Of a stretch of 43,234 nt of DNA, positions 1-7,110 are shown piece after piece. Within the stretch, counting starts at the first letter, position 1. Each line of letters opens with the position of its first letter. The stretch lies in NCBI GenBank assembly GCA_009921175.1, contig RFYP01000003.1, positions 1 to 43,234 on the forward strand. The letters are read 5' to 3'. The notes under the pieces are model-generated. The model was not told the origin of the DNA and ran no database searches. It saw only the letters and a list, made by a program, of their open reading frames with translations. The translations under genes were made by a program, and so were the position numbers. This DNA comes from Flavobacteriia bacterium (GTDB lineage Bacteria > Bacteroidota > Bacteroidia > Flavobacteriales > Flavobacteriaceae).

Positions 1-845
1 AAGGGATTGGTGACATTGAATTGTTTTTCAATGCCAAGCTCTATCAAAAGACGGTCAGTGACAAATTCCAAATACTGCGTCATCAATTTGGCATTCATCC
101 CAATCAAACTCACAGGAAGCGATTCGGTGATAAACTCTCTTTCGATCTGAAGGGCATCTAAGATAATGTCTTTGATGCGTTCTTTGGGCACCTTGTTTAC
201 GAGGTGTTGGTTGTGTAGGTGAACGGCAAAATCACAGTGCATACCTTCGTCTCTCGAAATCAGCTCGTTTGAAAAAGTAAGCCCGGGCATTAGACCACGC
301 TTTTTGAGCCAAAAGATTGAGCAAAAAGCCCCGGAAAAGAAAATCCCTTCAACGGCTGCAAAGGCGATTAAGCGTTCTGCAAAAGAATCGGACTCGATCC
401 AACGGAGTGCCCATTGGGCTTTTTTCTTGATCGCCGGAAAGATTTCGATGGCCTTAAACAGTTTGGTTTTTTCTGCATCGTCTTTAACATAGGTGTCGAT
501 GAGCAAAGAATAGGTTTCCGAATGGATATTTTCCATCATAATCTGAAAACCATAGAAAAACTTGGCCTCAGAATACTGTACTTCGTTGACAAAGTTTTCG
601 GCGAGATTTTCGTTGACAATACCATCGGAAGCGGCAAAAAACGCCAAAATATGCTTGATAAAATAACGCTCATCGTCATTGAGTTTATTGTTCCAATCGT
701 CCAAATCTTGGTGCAGATCAATTTCTTCAGCTGTCCAAAAACAGGCCTCCATTTTTTTGTACCATTCCCAAATATCGTGGTGTTGAATGGGAAAAATTAC
801 AAATCGGTCTTCATTTTCTTGGAGAATAGGTTCTACAGCTGCCAT
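1..845 (-). CDS. nrdB: Ribonucleoside-diphosphate reductase small subunit (partial, C-terminus outside window)
   Basis: Makes the di-iron/tyrosyl-radical subunit (R2) of class I ribonucleotide reductase, which reduces ribonucleotides to deoxyribonucleotides in the cytoplasm. It is absent from the ORF track because the frame runs off the left edge. Reading the minus strand from ATG at 845 gives about 281 residues starting [15 protein letters not shown]. Visible R2 hallmarks are FWTAEEIDL (first carboxylate ligand region), [30 protein letters not shown] (radical tyrosine in FYGFQ, iron ligands in ENIHSE) and [12 protein letters not shown] (second ligand set). The motifs resemble eukaryote-type R2 more than the E. 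coli enzyme. Roughly the last 40 residues are missing compared with usual lengths of about 325. The nrdA partner is expected downstream, outside the window. A DnaA-box match lies 79 bp upstream. Confidence 0.95.
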   Translation of the reverse strand, partial: MAAVEPILQENEDRFVIFPIQHHDIWEWYKKMEACFWTAEEIDLHQDLDDWNNKLNDDERYFIKHILAFFAASDGIVNENLAENFVNEVQYSEAKFFYGFQIMMENIHSETYSLLIDTYVKDDAEKTKLFKAIEIFPAIKKKAQWALRWIESDSFAERLIAFAAVEGIFFSGAFCSIFWLKKRGLMPGLTFSNELISRDEGMHCDFAVHLHNQHLVNKVPKERIKDIILDALQIEREFITESLPVSLIGMNAKLMTQYLEFVTDRLLIELGIEKQFNVTNP

Positions 846-1061
846 TGTTTTTTTTGTTAAGAATTAGTGAATCAAATCTGAGTAACAAAGATTTAAAATT
901 GAATTCAAAATTGAAAGTGATACTTATCCACAAACCTGGCTACTTTTTAACAAAACAGCTGTAAATCTCAAGCCTGTGATTTTTTAAACTTTTTGTATGT
1001 TGCTGTTTATCAGTGTATTGCCCGCTTAAATCTTTGGCAACCCCTATAAATACTGAAAACG
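846..1061. other. Intergenic region upstream of nrdB (largest gene-free gap)
   Basis: A 216-bp AT-rich gap between the DUF3109 stop and the nrdB start, both on the minus strand. It should hold the nrdB promoter. I found no exact TAnnTTTG element on the minus strand here; the nearest is AATCTTTG near 887-894, with one mismatch. No convincing terminator hairpin, tRNA or NrdR-type palindrome is visible. The one clear motif is a perfect DnaA box, listed separately. Confidence 0.5.
924..932 (+). promoter_or_regulatory. Perfect DnaA-box match upstream of nrdB
   Basis: TTATCCACA is identical to the strong consensus DnaA box and lies 79 bp upstream of the nrdB start codon in non-coding DNA. DnaA is known to control nrdAB transcription in E. 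coli, so a regulatory role is plausible. It is a single 9-mer, so chance occurrence cannot be excluded. I see no DnaA-box cluster or AT-rich unwinding element that would suggest an origin. Confidence 0.4.
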
Positions 1062-1631
1062 TTACTTCCGGTAATTTTTGGCAATCAAGTCCAATTCGTC
1101 AAACCAGCTTTGGCCAAATTTTCGAATCAATGCCTTTTTGGTAAATTGATAAACGGGCAATTTTAGCGCAGCCCCAAGTTGGCATGCCGGGCTACAAATC
1201 GACCACTGGTGGTAGTTGACCGCGGTAAATTCGGAATAGGCCTGGGTGCGTACGGGGTACAAATGACAGGAAATGGGTTTTTGAACGCTTGTTGCACCGG
1301 CACGGTGGGCTTGTTCGATACCGCAATGGGCTTGTCCCTGTTCGTCAAAAGTGGCATAGACACACTCTTTGCCACCTACTAGGGGGGTCTCCCAATCGCC
1401 AGTGGGCGTCTGAATGGCCGCTCCTTGTTGGGCAATCGCTGCTCGGCCCTTGGCTTCCAAAAAAGGAAGGAGTTCTTCTTGGTGTTTTTCCAATTGCCGA
1501 ACTTCTTCTTCGTCTAAGGGCGCTCCAGCCTCTCCTTCGACACAACAAGCGCCTTTGCACTTTTGTAAATCACAGCAAAAGGCCTCTTCCAAAAGGGCCT
1601 CCGAAACCAAGGTGTCTTTGATTTGAAACAA
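1062..1631 (-). CDS. DUF3109 family cysteine-rich protein
   Basis: A 189-residue protein of the DUF3109 family, widespread in Bacteroidetes and without an established function. The N-terminus carries the cluster CCDLQKCKGACCVEG, with further cysteines in KECVYA, HCGIEQ, ISCHLYPV and SICSPAC. This spacing resembles CxxxCxxxCC metal- or iron-sulfur-binding proteins of the YkgJ type, so cofactor binding is inferred. No signal peptide or membrane segment is present, so it is probably cytosolic. It lies between nrdB (216 bp downstream, same strand) and the divergent marC-like gene. The family assignment is secure; its role is not. Confidence 0.85.
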   Translation of the reverse strand: MFQIKDTLVSEALLEEAFCCDLQKCKGACCVEGEAGAPLDEEEVRQLEKHQEELLPFLEAKGRAAIAQQGAAIQTPTGDWETPLVGGKECVYATFDEQGQAHCGIEQAHRAGATSVQKPISCHLYPVRTQAYSEFTAVNYHQWSICSPACQLGAALKLPVYQFTKKALIRKFGQSWFDELDLIAKNYRK

Positions 1632-1689
1632 GGTAGATTAACTTTGGGTTAAAAATAAACAATAACTCCCTTCTTCCGGCATAAGTACT

Positions 1690-1697
1690 TACCTTTG
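1690..1697 (+). promoter_or_regulatory. Bacteroidetes -7 element upstream of the MarC-family gene
   Basis: TACCTTTG matches the Bacteroidetes -7 consensus TAnnTTTG exactly and ends 14 nt before the ATG at 1712, predicting a very short leader. No TTG sits at the usual -33 distance. A second exact element, TAACTTTG at 1639-1646, has a TTG at 1618-1620 with an 18-nt spacer and is an alternative upstream promoter. Confidence 0.45.
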
Positions 1698-1711
1698 ACC
1701 AAAAATTTAGC

Positions 1712-2287
1712 ATGTTTGATCCACGTGAAATTTTGAGTGCCGGGATGGTGCTTTTTGCTGTCATCGATATAGTGGGTAATATTCCTTTGGTGATTTCTCT
1801 TCGTGAAAAGGTAGGGCACATTCAGTCCGGAAAAGCCTCGATTGTCTCTGCTGTTATCATGATTGCCTTTTTGTTTATCGGTGAAGAAATTCTCAACCTA
1901 ATCGGTATCGACATCAATTCGTTTGCCGTTGCTGGTTCTTTTGTTTTGTTATTTATGGCCTTGGAAATGATTTTGGGCATTTCCCTTTATAAGGACGATG
2001 TGCCCGAAACGGCTTCGATTGTTCCTTTGGCTTTTCCAATGATTGCCGGTGCCGGTACCATGACCTCCTTACTATCGCTACGGGCCGAATATGATTTGGT
2101 CAATATTATTGTCGCCATTGTCATCAATATCATCATTGTGTACGGTATTTTAAAATCGTCTAAACCCATTCAAAAAGTATTGGGAAAATCGGGTATCAAC
2201 ATTATCCGAAAGGTATTTGGAATCGTATTATTGGCTATCGCCGTAAAATTATTTGCCTCGAATATTGGCCAACTTATTCAATCGTAG
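1712..2287 (+). CDS. MarC family integral membrane protein (UPF0056)
   Basis: A 191-residue polytopic inner-membrane protein of the MarC/UPF0056 family, normally about 200 residues with six transmembrane helices. Hydrophobic segments are visible near residues 8-28, 45-65, 70-90, 105-122, 133-150 and 165-187. Family-like features are the early FAVIDIVGNIPLVISL segment and the PLAFPMIAGAGTMTSLL loop. The family was once linked to multidrug resistance in E. coli, but that link was not upheld, so the substrate is unknown. The gene is first in a two-gene unit with a small membrane protein 3 nt downstream. It is divergent from the DUF3109 gene, with TAnnTTTG elements in the 80-bp gap. Confidence 0.9.
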   Translation: MFDPREILSAGMVLFAVIDIVGNIPLVISLREKVGHIQSGKASIVSAVIMIAFLFIGEEILNLIGIDINSFAVAGSFVLLFMALEMILGISLYKDDVPETASIVPLAFPMIAGAGTMTSLLSLRAEYDLVNIIVAIVINIIIVYGILKSSKPIQKVLGKSGINIIRKVFGIVLLAIAVKLFASNIGQLIQS

Positions 2288-2290
2288 AAA

Positions 2291-2491
2291 ATGAAAAAAG
2301 CACTAATCGCCCTGATGATTGTTTCCGTGGGTATGCTCCTTTTTAACCTTACCCAGGTCAACTGGCAAGCCCCACTTGAAGGTAAGAGTACGGTAGCTGT
2401 CATTGGTATAATGGCCGCTGCTTGTGCATTTTTGCTCTTGTTATTGCTGTTTTTGTCCAAAAAAATTGCCGACCAACACGGCAAAAACTAA
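2291..2491 (+). CDS. Small two-helix membrane protein, function unknown
   Basis: A 66-residue protein beginning 3 nt after the marC-like stop, so probably co-transcribed and translationally coupled. Helix 1 spans about residues 3-20 (ALIALMIVSVGMLLFNL). A short polar loop (TQVNWQAPLEGKST) follows, and helix 2 spans about 35-56 with a leucine run, ending in a charged tail KKIADQHGKN. The tight coupling suggests it accompanies the MarC-like protein, but I recognise no family. The ORF contains no rare features and ends 3 nt before the convergent protease gene. It is supported by position and a clean amphipathic layout, not by homology. Confidence 0.65.
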   Translation: MKKALIALMIVSVGMLLFNLTQVNWQAPLEGKSTVAVIGIMAAACAFLLLLLLFLSKKIADQHGKN

Positions 2492-2494
2492 CTG

Positions 2495-4078
2495 CTAGTC
2501 TAGCTGAAACGCTAAGTGATCCATGACCTTTCTAAGGAAGGGGTCATCGGTATTTAAAATTTGTGTAAAGACACCCTCACCATAAACTTGTAATCCGATA
2601 TAGGCCTTGATGGCCGTCAGAATTTTGTCTTGGTCTTTAAAGGCAAAGGGAATGCTGTTTTGGGTACAATAGGCTTGGAACTTGTCGAGCCAGACTTCGG
2701 GGGTGGTTAGGGGGGTAGCCAAAAATTCACTGGCCGACCCAAAGGCATATTCCCCACGATTAGCGTCTAAGGTCACAAACACAAAAAGGTTGATTACATT
2801 AGACCGCAGCACAAAGCTGTCCCATTCTTCTTCTTGAGTATTGTTGTTGGGCACAAAAAGGTCGGGATGAATCCCGCCACCGCCATACACAGTCCGTCCT
2901 TTAGGGGTTGTGTACGCCAACGAATCGTTTTGGGGAATTTTGGTCTGATCTTCCATTTCTCCACGTTCATACCGCTCGGTCACTTCAGCATAATAGGCTT
3001 CATGGTCGTTGTCATAGGGCCGTTGAATCGATCGGCCGGTAGGGGTATAATAGCGAGCTGTAGTCAGCCGCACTGCATCGCCATCGCCTAGGGGCATTTG
3101 TTGTTGAACCAATCCCTTGCCAAAAGTACGCCGTCCGACCACCCAGCCGCGGTCGTTGTCTTGCACAGCGCCAGCCAAAATCTCACTGGCTGAGGCCGAT
3201 TGCTCATTGACCAATATATATAAACCGCCTTTTTCAAAATTCCCTTGGTCGGTAGCTTGGGTTTCTTGTCGTTGACCTTTGTTGCTTTGGGTAATGACAA
3301 TGGGAGTGCCGGCCGATAAAAAAGTATCGGCAATCTGTGTGGCCGGCAAGAGGTAACCTCCAGGATTGTCCCTTAGATCAATCACTAAGCTTTGCAATCC
3401 TGTGAGTTGAAGGAGTCGCAGTGCACGGTCAAATTCGACAAAAGTGGTCTGCGAAAAACGATTGATTTTGATATAGCCTACATTTTGATCAATCATATAA
3501 GAGGCATCAACGCTTTTTAGTGGTACTGCCCCTCGCTTAAGATTGACCCAAAAAACACTGTCGTTTTGTTTACGGTAAATCGCCAACTCCAAGGGGGTGT
3601 TGGGCAATCCCTTTAGTTTGGACACGATGGCTGTACTACTGAGATTTTGGTTAAACAACGAATCGCCATTGGCCATCAATATACGATCGCCCGGGGCAAT
3701 TCCTACTGCTTTACTCGGTCCGCCTTCCAATACACGCACCACCGAAACCGTATCGCCAACCATAAAAAAACTAACGCCTATCCCTACAAAATTTCCTTGC
3801 ATACTTTCAGCAATTTCTTGGCTGGCCTCTTGGGGAATATAGACCGAATGGGGATCGAGTTGTTGGAGTATGTCTTCGATCACCACGTTGACTATGCTAT
3901 CAGTGTCAATCTGGTCCACGTACTTTTCGGACAAATAGTCCATAAACCGGTTGAGTTTGGCTCGCTCTTTTTGCGGAGCAAAACCCGGTAGGTTGAGTTG
4001 TTCGCCTCGCGTGCCCAGCAATAAGCCCAGGCTTAGTGAAAGTAAAACGACGAGAAATAAAAAGATGTTGTTTTTCAA
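2495..4078 (-). CDS. S41 family C-terminal processing peptidase with PDZ domain
   Basis: A 527-residue Tsp/CtpA-type serine protease that would trim or degrade envelope proteins in the periplasm. Layout: an N-terminal signal anchor (residues 3-22), a linker helix, a PDZ domain at about 90-175 (GNFVGIGVSF, GIAPGDRILMANGD), then the S41 core at about 190-360. The Ser-Lys dyad is visible: serine 296 in NEQSASASEI and lysine 321 in TFGKGLVQ, 25 residues apart as in Tsp. RDNPGGYL is the typical oxyanion-region motif. A 160-residue C-terminal extension follows, common in Bacteroidetes members. The gene is last in a minus-strand run after the dCMP deaminase (11-nt gap). Confidence 0.93.
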   Translation of the reverse strand: MKNNIFLFLVVLLSLSLGLLLGTRGEQLNLPGFAPQKERAKLNRFMDYLSEKYVDQIDTDSIVNVVIEDILQQLDPHSVYIPQEASQEIAESMQGNFVGIGVSFFMVGDTVSVVRVLEGGPSKAVGIAPGDRILMANGDSLFNQNLSSTAIVSKLKGLPNTPLELAIYRKQNDSVFWVNLKRGAVPLKSVDASYMIDQNVGYIKINRFSQTTFVEFDRALRLLQLTGLQSLVIDLRDNPGGYLLPATQIADTFLSAGTPIVITQSNKGQRQETQATDQGNFEKGGLYILVNEQSASASEILAGAVQDNDRGWVVGRRTFGKGLVQQQMPLGDGDAVRLTTARYYTPTGRSIQRPYDNDHEAYYAEVTERYERGEMEDQTKIPQNDSLAYTTPKGRTVYGGGGIHPDLFVPNNNTQEEEWDSFVLRSNVINLFVFVTLDANRGEYAFGSASEFLATPLTTPEVWLDKFQAYCTQNSIPFAFKDQDKILTAIKAYIGLQVYGEGVFTQILNTDDPFLRKVMDHLAFQLD

Positions 4079-4089
4079 AGGGCGGTGTT

Positions 4090-4512
4090 TTATAGGGGAA
4101 GATGGTCAAGGGCGACCCCGGCTTTTTGAAGAAATTCGAGGCCCGTAGTGTCTTTGTACTGCTGGGCATACACCACTCGAACGATCCCCGATTGATGAAT
4201 CAATTTACTGCATTCTTTACATGGAGAGAGGGTAATGTAGAGGGTTGCCCCTTGACACGATTGGGTCGAGGCTGCTACTTTAAGTATTGCGTTGGCTTCG
4301 GCATGCAAAACATACCATTTGGTTTTGTAGTCTTCATCTTCACAGACGTTTTCAAAGCCCGAAGGGGTGCCGTTATATCCATCCGAAATAATCATCCGGT
4401 TTTTGACAATCAACGCCCCTACTTGTTTGCGCTTACAGTAGGACAAGGTGCCCCATTCTTCGGCCATTTTTAAATAAGCCCGGTCGTATTTGCGTTGTTT
4501 CGCCTCGTTCAT
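4090..4512 (-). CDS. dCMP deaminase (ComEB-type cytidine/deoxycytidylate deaminase)
   Basis: A 140-residue zinc enzyme deaminating dCMP to dUMP, supplying the thymidylate pathway. Zinc ligands are His70 in VLHAEANAI, with catalytic Glu72, and Cys98/Cys101 in SPCKECSKL. GALIVKNRMIISDGYNGTPSG is the typical dCMP-deaminase nucleotide-binding strand-loop. Length matches the family (about 140-150). It sits between the HupE-like gene and the S41 protease on the same strand. It also has its own -7 element four nucleotides before ATG, suggesting an independent, possibly leaderless transcript. Its nucleotide-metabolism role parallels nrdB 3.2 kb away, although the two are in separate units. Confidence 0.93.
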   Translation of the reverse strand: MNEAKQRKYDRAYLKMAEEWGTLSYCKRKQVGALIVKNRMIISDGYNGTPSGFENVCEDEDYKTKWYVLHAEANAILKVAASTQSCQGATLYITLSPCKECSKLIHQSGIVRVVYAQQYKDTTGLEFLQKAGVALDHLPL

Positions 4513-4516
4513 AGTT

Positions 4517-4524
4517 CAAAAATA
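4517..4524 (-). promoter_or_regulatory. -7 element 4 nt before the dCMP deaminase ATG
   Basis: On the minus strand the sequence reads TATTTTTG, an exact TAnnTTTG match, followed by AACT and then ATG. If used with normal geometry the transcript would begin at or within a few bases of the start codon. No TTG at -33 spacing is visible, which lowers confidence. Confidence 0.4.
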
Positions 4525-4547
4525 CTATTTTGTTTGGTATCCCTTAT

Positions 4548-5132
4548 TTAAAGGGGCCAGTTTGAGATACTCATTTCTGCAGCCAAGGTCGCAATGATGG
4601 CGCCGACAAGCAGTAACCACTTTTTGGGACTTACCCTGAGTAGGTTGGTAAATAAATAAGACACCAACAATACCATAACCACCACAATCAATTGAGCAGT
4701 TTCTACACCTAAGGCAAAACTCAGCAACCCACTATAAGCATCTTCTTCCAAAATGATTTGCTTAAAATACCGGGCAAAACCCAAGCCGTGAATCAACCCA
4801 AAAAGTACAGTCAACATACCTGTCCATTGGGGATTTCTCATGGCTGCTTTTTGTGGGTGTTTGGCGAACAAAAGCGGTAGGCATGTTGCCAAGATGGTAA
4901 TTGGAATCAAAAATTCGATCCACGCATCGGGCAATCGCACCCAGCCCTCGTAGGCCACCCACAAAGACAAGGTATGCCCTAGGGTAAACAAACTCACCAA
5001 GATCAACAAAGAACGCCATCTGAACAGCGTAAAAGGAACGGTAAGTACAATCAAAAAATAAAAATGGTCCAGACCCTTAGGGTCTAAGACATGGTTAAGT
5101 CCAAGTTCGAAATAGAAAAGAAAGGGGTTCAT
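4548..5132 (-). CDS. HupE/UreJ family membrane protein
   Basis: A 194-residue polytopic membrane protein of the HupE/UreJ-type family, whose characterised members move nickel or cobalt. Bacteroidetes paralogues are common outside nickel-enzyme operons and their substrate is unproven. The N-terminal GLNHVLDPKGLDHFYFLIVL resembles the family's His/Asp-containing first-helix motif (GxxHxxxGxDHxLF). FTLGHTLSLWVA and IHGLGFARYF carry further conserved histidines. About six or seven helices are visible. No hydrogenase, urease or Ni-regulatory gene is in the window. Downstream of the TerB/J-domain gene with a 3-nt gap, so the two are probably co-transcribed. Confidence 0.85.
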   Translation of the reverse strand: MNPFLFYFELGLNHVLDPKGLDHFYFLIVLTVPFTLFRWRSLLILVSLFTLGHTLSLWVAYEGWVRLPDAWIEFLIPITILATCLPLLFAKHPQKAAMRNPQWTGMLTVLFGLIHGLGFARYFKQIILEEDAYSGLLSFALGVETAQLIVVVMVLLVSYLFTNLLRVSPKKWLLLVGAIIATLAAEMSISNWPL

Positions 5133-5135
5133 GGG

Positions 5136-5846
5136 CTAAAATTGACGTTCTTTTTTAATGGTTTCATAGGCCTCTTGTACGAGCCTAAATTTTTCTTGTG
5201 CACCCTTAACGAGGGCAGGGTCTTTGGTTTGTAGGCGGTCGGGATGGTATTTTTTAACCATCGTTCGGTAGGCTTTTTTGATGTCGGCTTCCGACGCGGA
5301 GGGGTCAATTTCTAAAATTTTATAGGCCTGGTCAGCCGCCTTAAAAAACATGGCTTTGATTCCTTCAAACTCCTGCGTTTTGAGTTTAAGGCCATGGGCG
5401 ATTTGGGCAATTTTTTGCAGTTCACTTTCGGAGACTGTCCCATCGGCCTGGGCAATCGCAAACAAAAAATGAATGATTTGCAGTCGGGTTTCGTAACGAA
5501 CATAGGCGACAAAAAAGTCACTCAAGTCGGCAATACTCTGGGTCTTTTTTTTGATTTCGGTATTGAAACGTTGGAAGATAGACTGCGCTTGTTCTTGACC
5601 GTATTGTGCAATAAAATAGTTCCGCACAAAAGCTAGTTCCTTCGGACTGATTTGACCATCGGCCTTAATCACCATCGCCGCAAGGGCCAAGAGTTTCATT
5701 TCAAAAGTTTGGTTTGAAAAACGGCCCTTCAGCTGGCGACCTCCCGATCCGAATTGATCAACTAGGCTGCCTATGAAAAATCCCAAGAGGGCCCCCGGAA
5801 ATCGAAAAAACATATAGCCGAGAAATGCTGCAAACCATTTTATCAT
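5136..5846 (-). CDS. DjlA-like co-chaperone: TerB domain plus C-terminal J domain
   Basis: A 236-residue membrane-anchored J-domain protein that should stimulate DnaK at the inner membrane. Residues 1-30 are a hydrophobic glycine-rich anchor (FAAFLGYMFFRFPGALLGFF), as in DjlA. Residues of about 45-150 form a TerB-like helical domain with paired acidic segments (IKADGQISPKEL, AQADGTVSESEL). Residues of about 168-236 form a J domain with the essential HPD tripeptide in KKYHPDRLQ. Family architecture and length match DjlA (about 250-270). It heads the minus run with the HupE-like gene and is divergent from the bacilliredoxin gene. Confidence 0.9.
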   Translation of the reverse strand: MIKWFAAFLGYMFFRFPGALLGFFIGSLVDQFGSGGRQLKGRFSNQTFEMKLLALAAMVIKADGQISPKELAFVRNYFIAQYGQEQAQSIFQRFNTEIKKKTQSIADLSDFFVAYVRYETRLQIIHFLFAIAQADGTVSESELQKIAQIAHGLKLKTQEFEGIKAMFFKAADQAYKILEIDPSASEADIKKAYRTMVKKYHPDRLQTKDPALVKGAQEKFRLVQEAYETIKKERQF

Positions 5847-5897
5847 ATCTATACCAAGTACTGCTGTGTAATTTTAGCGTGATTTCCCTACGGGATT

Positions 5898-5930
5898 TTG
5901 AATAATCAAACTTAAGTTTTTTTATCTTTG
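5898..5930 (+). promoter_or_regulatory. Promoter of the bacilliredoxin gene
   Basis: TTG at 5898-5900, a 22-nt spacer and TATCTTTG at 5923-5930 match the Bacteroidetes -33/-7 pattern. The element ends 12 nt before ATG at 5943. The track's start (TTG at 5928) lies inside this -7 element, which argues for the downstream ATG as the true start. Confidence 0.6.
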
Positions 5931-5942
5931 AAAAAAAATAAT

Positions 5943-6353
5943 ATGTACCCAGAAGAAATCGTCAAACCGATGCGCGAAGAGCTTACTCAAGTAGGCTTTC
6001 AAGAATTAGCCACAGCAGAAGAAGTAGATCAGGCCCTGGAAACAGCAGGTACGGCTTTGGTCGTTGTCAACTCGATTTGTGGATGTGCGGCTGCCAATGC
6101 CCGTCCTGGGGTGCGTATTTCGCTTGACCATAGCAAAACTCCCGACAGGCTTTACACCGTTTTTGCCGGGGTAGACCGTGAAGCCACCGACCAAGCACGT
6201 GCCCGTATGATTCCTTTTCCTCCCTCATCGCCAAGCATCGCTTTGTTTAAAGACGGTGAATTGGTGCATATGATCGAGCGGCATCATATCGAGGGTCGGC
6301 CTGCGATGCTGATTGCAGAAAATCTTAAAGAAGCGTATAGCGACCACTGCTAA
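5943..6353 (+). CDS. BrxA/BrxB family bacilliredoxin
   Basis: A 136-residue thioredoxin-fold protein of the YphP/YqiW (bacilliredoxin) family. In Bacillus these remove bacillithiol from oxidised protein thiols; in Bacteroidetes the thiol partner is inferred. The diagnostic CGC active site is in NSICGCAAANARPG. The DHSKTPDRLYTVFAGVDREAT and HMIERHHIEGR segments also match the family. I start at ATG 5943 (MYPEEIVKP), because the track's TTG at 5928 falls within the -7 promoter element and family members begin at MYPE. It is followed after 19 nt by plsC, so the two may share a transcript. Confidence 0.93.
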   Translation: MYPEEIVKPMREELTQVGFQELATAEEVDQALETAGTALVVVNSICGCAAANARPGVRISLDHSKTPDRLYTVFAGVDREATDQARARMIPFPPSSPSIALFKDGELVHMIERHHIEGRPAMLIAENLKEAYSDHC

Positions 6354-6372
6354 TCGCTCGTATTGGCGAAGC

Positions 6373-7110
6373 ATGAAGCGATTTGCAGCCTATAGCCTCA
6401 CGATTGTCTATTACTTTTTTTTCGTCGGTTGCCTGCTTTTTTTTCATGTATTGCAAGTCATCAGTCTCCGTGTTTTTGGCTATCAGGCCCATAAAAAATC
6501 AGTCGATTTTCTAAACTTTATGTTGATGCGTTGCCTTAACCTTTTGGGCACACGCATTGATTTTGGCCCCCTACCCGACCTACCCAAAGACCGGCCACTG
6601 ATTATTGTTTCCAACCATCAAAGCACCTATGATATCCCTCCCATTATCTGGTATTTTAGGGCCTATCATCCCAAATTCATTAGCAAAAAAGAATTGGGAA
6701 AAGGTATTCCAAGTGTGTCGTACAACCTGAACCATGGTGGGTCGGTATTGATCGACCGAAAAGACTCCGAGGGGGCACTTCAAGCGATTGCCGCCTTTGG
6801 TCAACGCATTGAAAAAAACAATTGGTCGGCTGTGATTTTCCCCGAAGGTACCCGTTCCAAAACCGGGGAACCAAGGCGTTTTCAACGCAATGGGCTTAAA
6901 ACCTTATTAAAACATATGCCCCGTGCATTGCTAGTCCCTGTAAGCATTAATCATTCTTGGCGACTTGGGCAATACAACTATTTTCCGATGCCCTTGGGGG
7001 TGACGATACGTTTTCGAGTAGGGGACGTTCTCAACCCCAAAGACTATTCAGAAGATGACCTTTTGGACCGGATCGAAGATACCGTAAAAAAGGGCATTGA
7101 ATCGATTTAG
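6373..7110 (+). CDS. plsC: 1-acyl-sn-glycerol-3-phosphate acyltransferase
   Basis: A 245-residue membrane-associated acyltransferase converting lysophosphatidic acid to phosphatidic acid in phospholipid synthesis. It has an N-terminal hydrophobic hairpin (about residues 5-35), then the catalytic HX4D motif HQSTYD (His82, Asp87). GGSVLIDRK and FPEGTRSKTG (glycerol-phosphate binding) follow. The track start at TTG 6313 lies inside the bacilliredoxin gene. ATG 6373 gives a normal N-terminus (MKRFAAYSLT) and a 19-nt gap. The stop codon overlaps the convergent enoyl-CoA hydratase stop by 4 nt (TTAG). Confidence 0.93.
   Translation: MKRFAAYSLTIVYYFFFVGCLLFFHVLQVISLRVFGYQAHKKSVDFLNFMLMRCLNLLGTRIDFGPLPDLPKDRPLIIVSNHQSTYDIPPIIWYFRAYHPKFISKKELGKGIPSVSYNLNHGGSVLIDRKDSEGALQAIAAFGQRIEKNNWSAVIFPEGTRSKTGEPRRFQRNGLKTLLKHMPRALLVPVSINHSWRLGQYNYFPMPLGVTIRFRVGDVLNPKDYSEDDLLDRIEDTVKKGIESI

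Noticed and set aside
414-860. 148-residue plus-strand ORF at the left edge
   Set aside because: It is antisense to nrdB, whose minus-strand frame carries all R2 motifs; this ORF is a shadow.
924-932. Replication origin suggested by the DnaA box
   Set aside because: Single box only; no cluster of boxes, no unwinding element and no dnaA/dnaN neighbours.
5928-5942. Upstream TTG start of the bacilliredoxin gene given in the track
   Set aside because: The TTG is the end of the TATCTTTG -7 promoter element, and family members begin at MYPE (ATG 5943).
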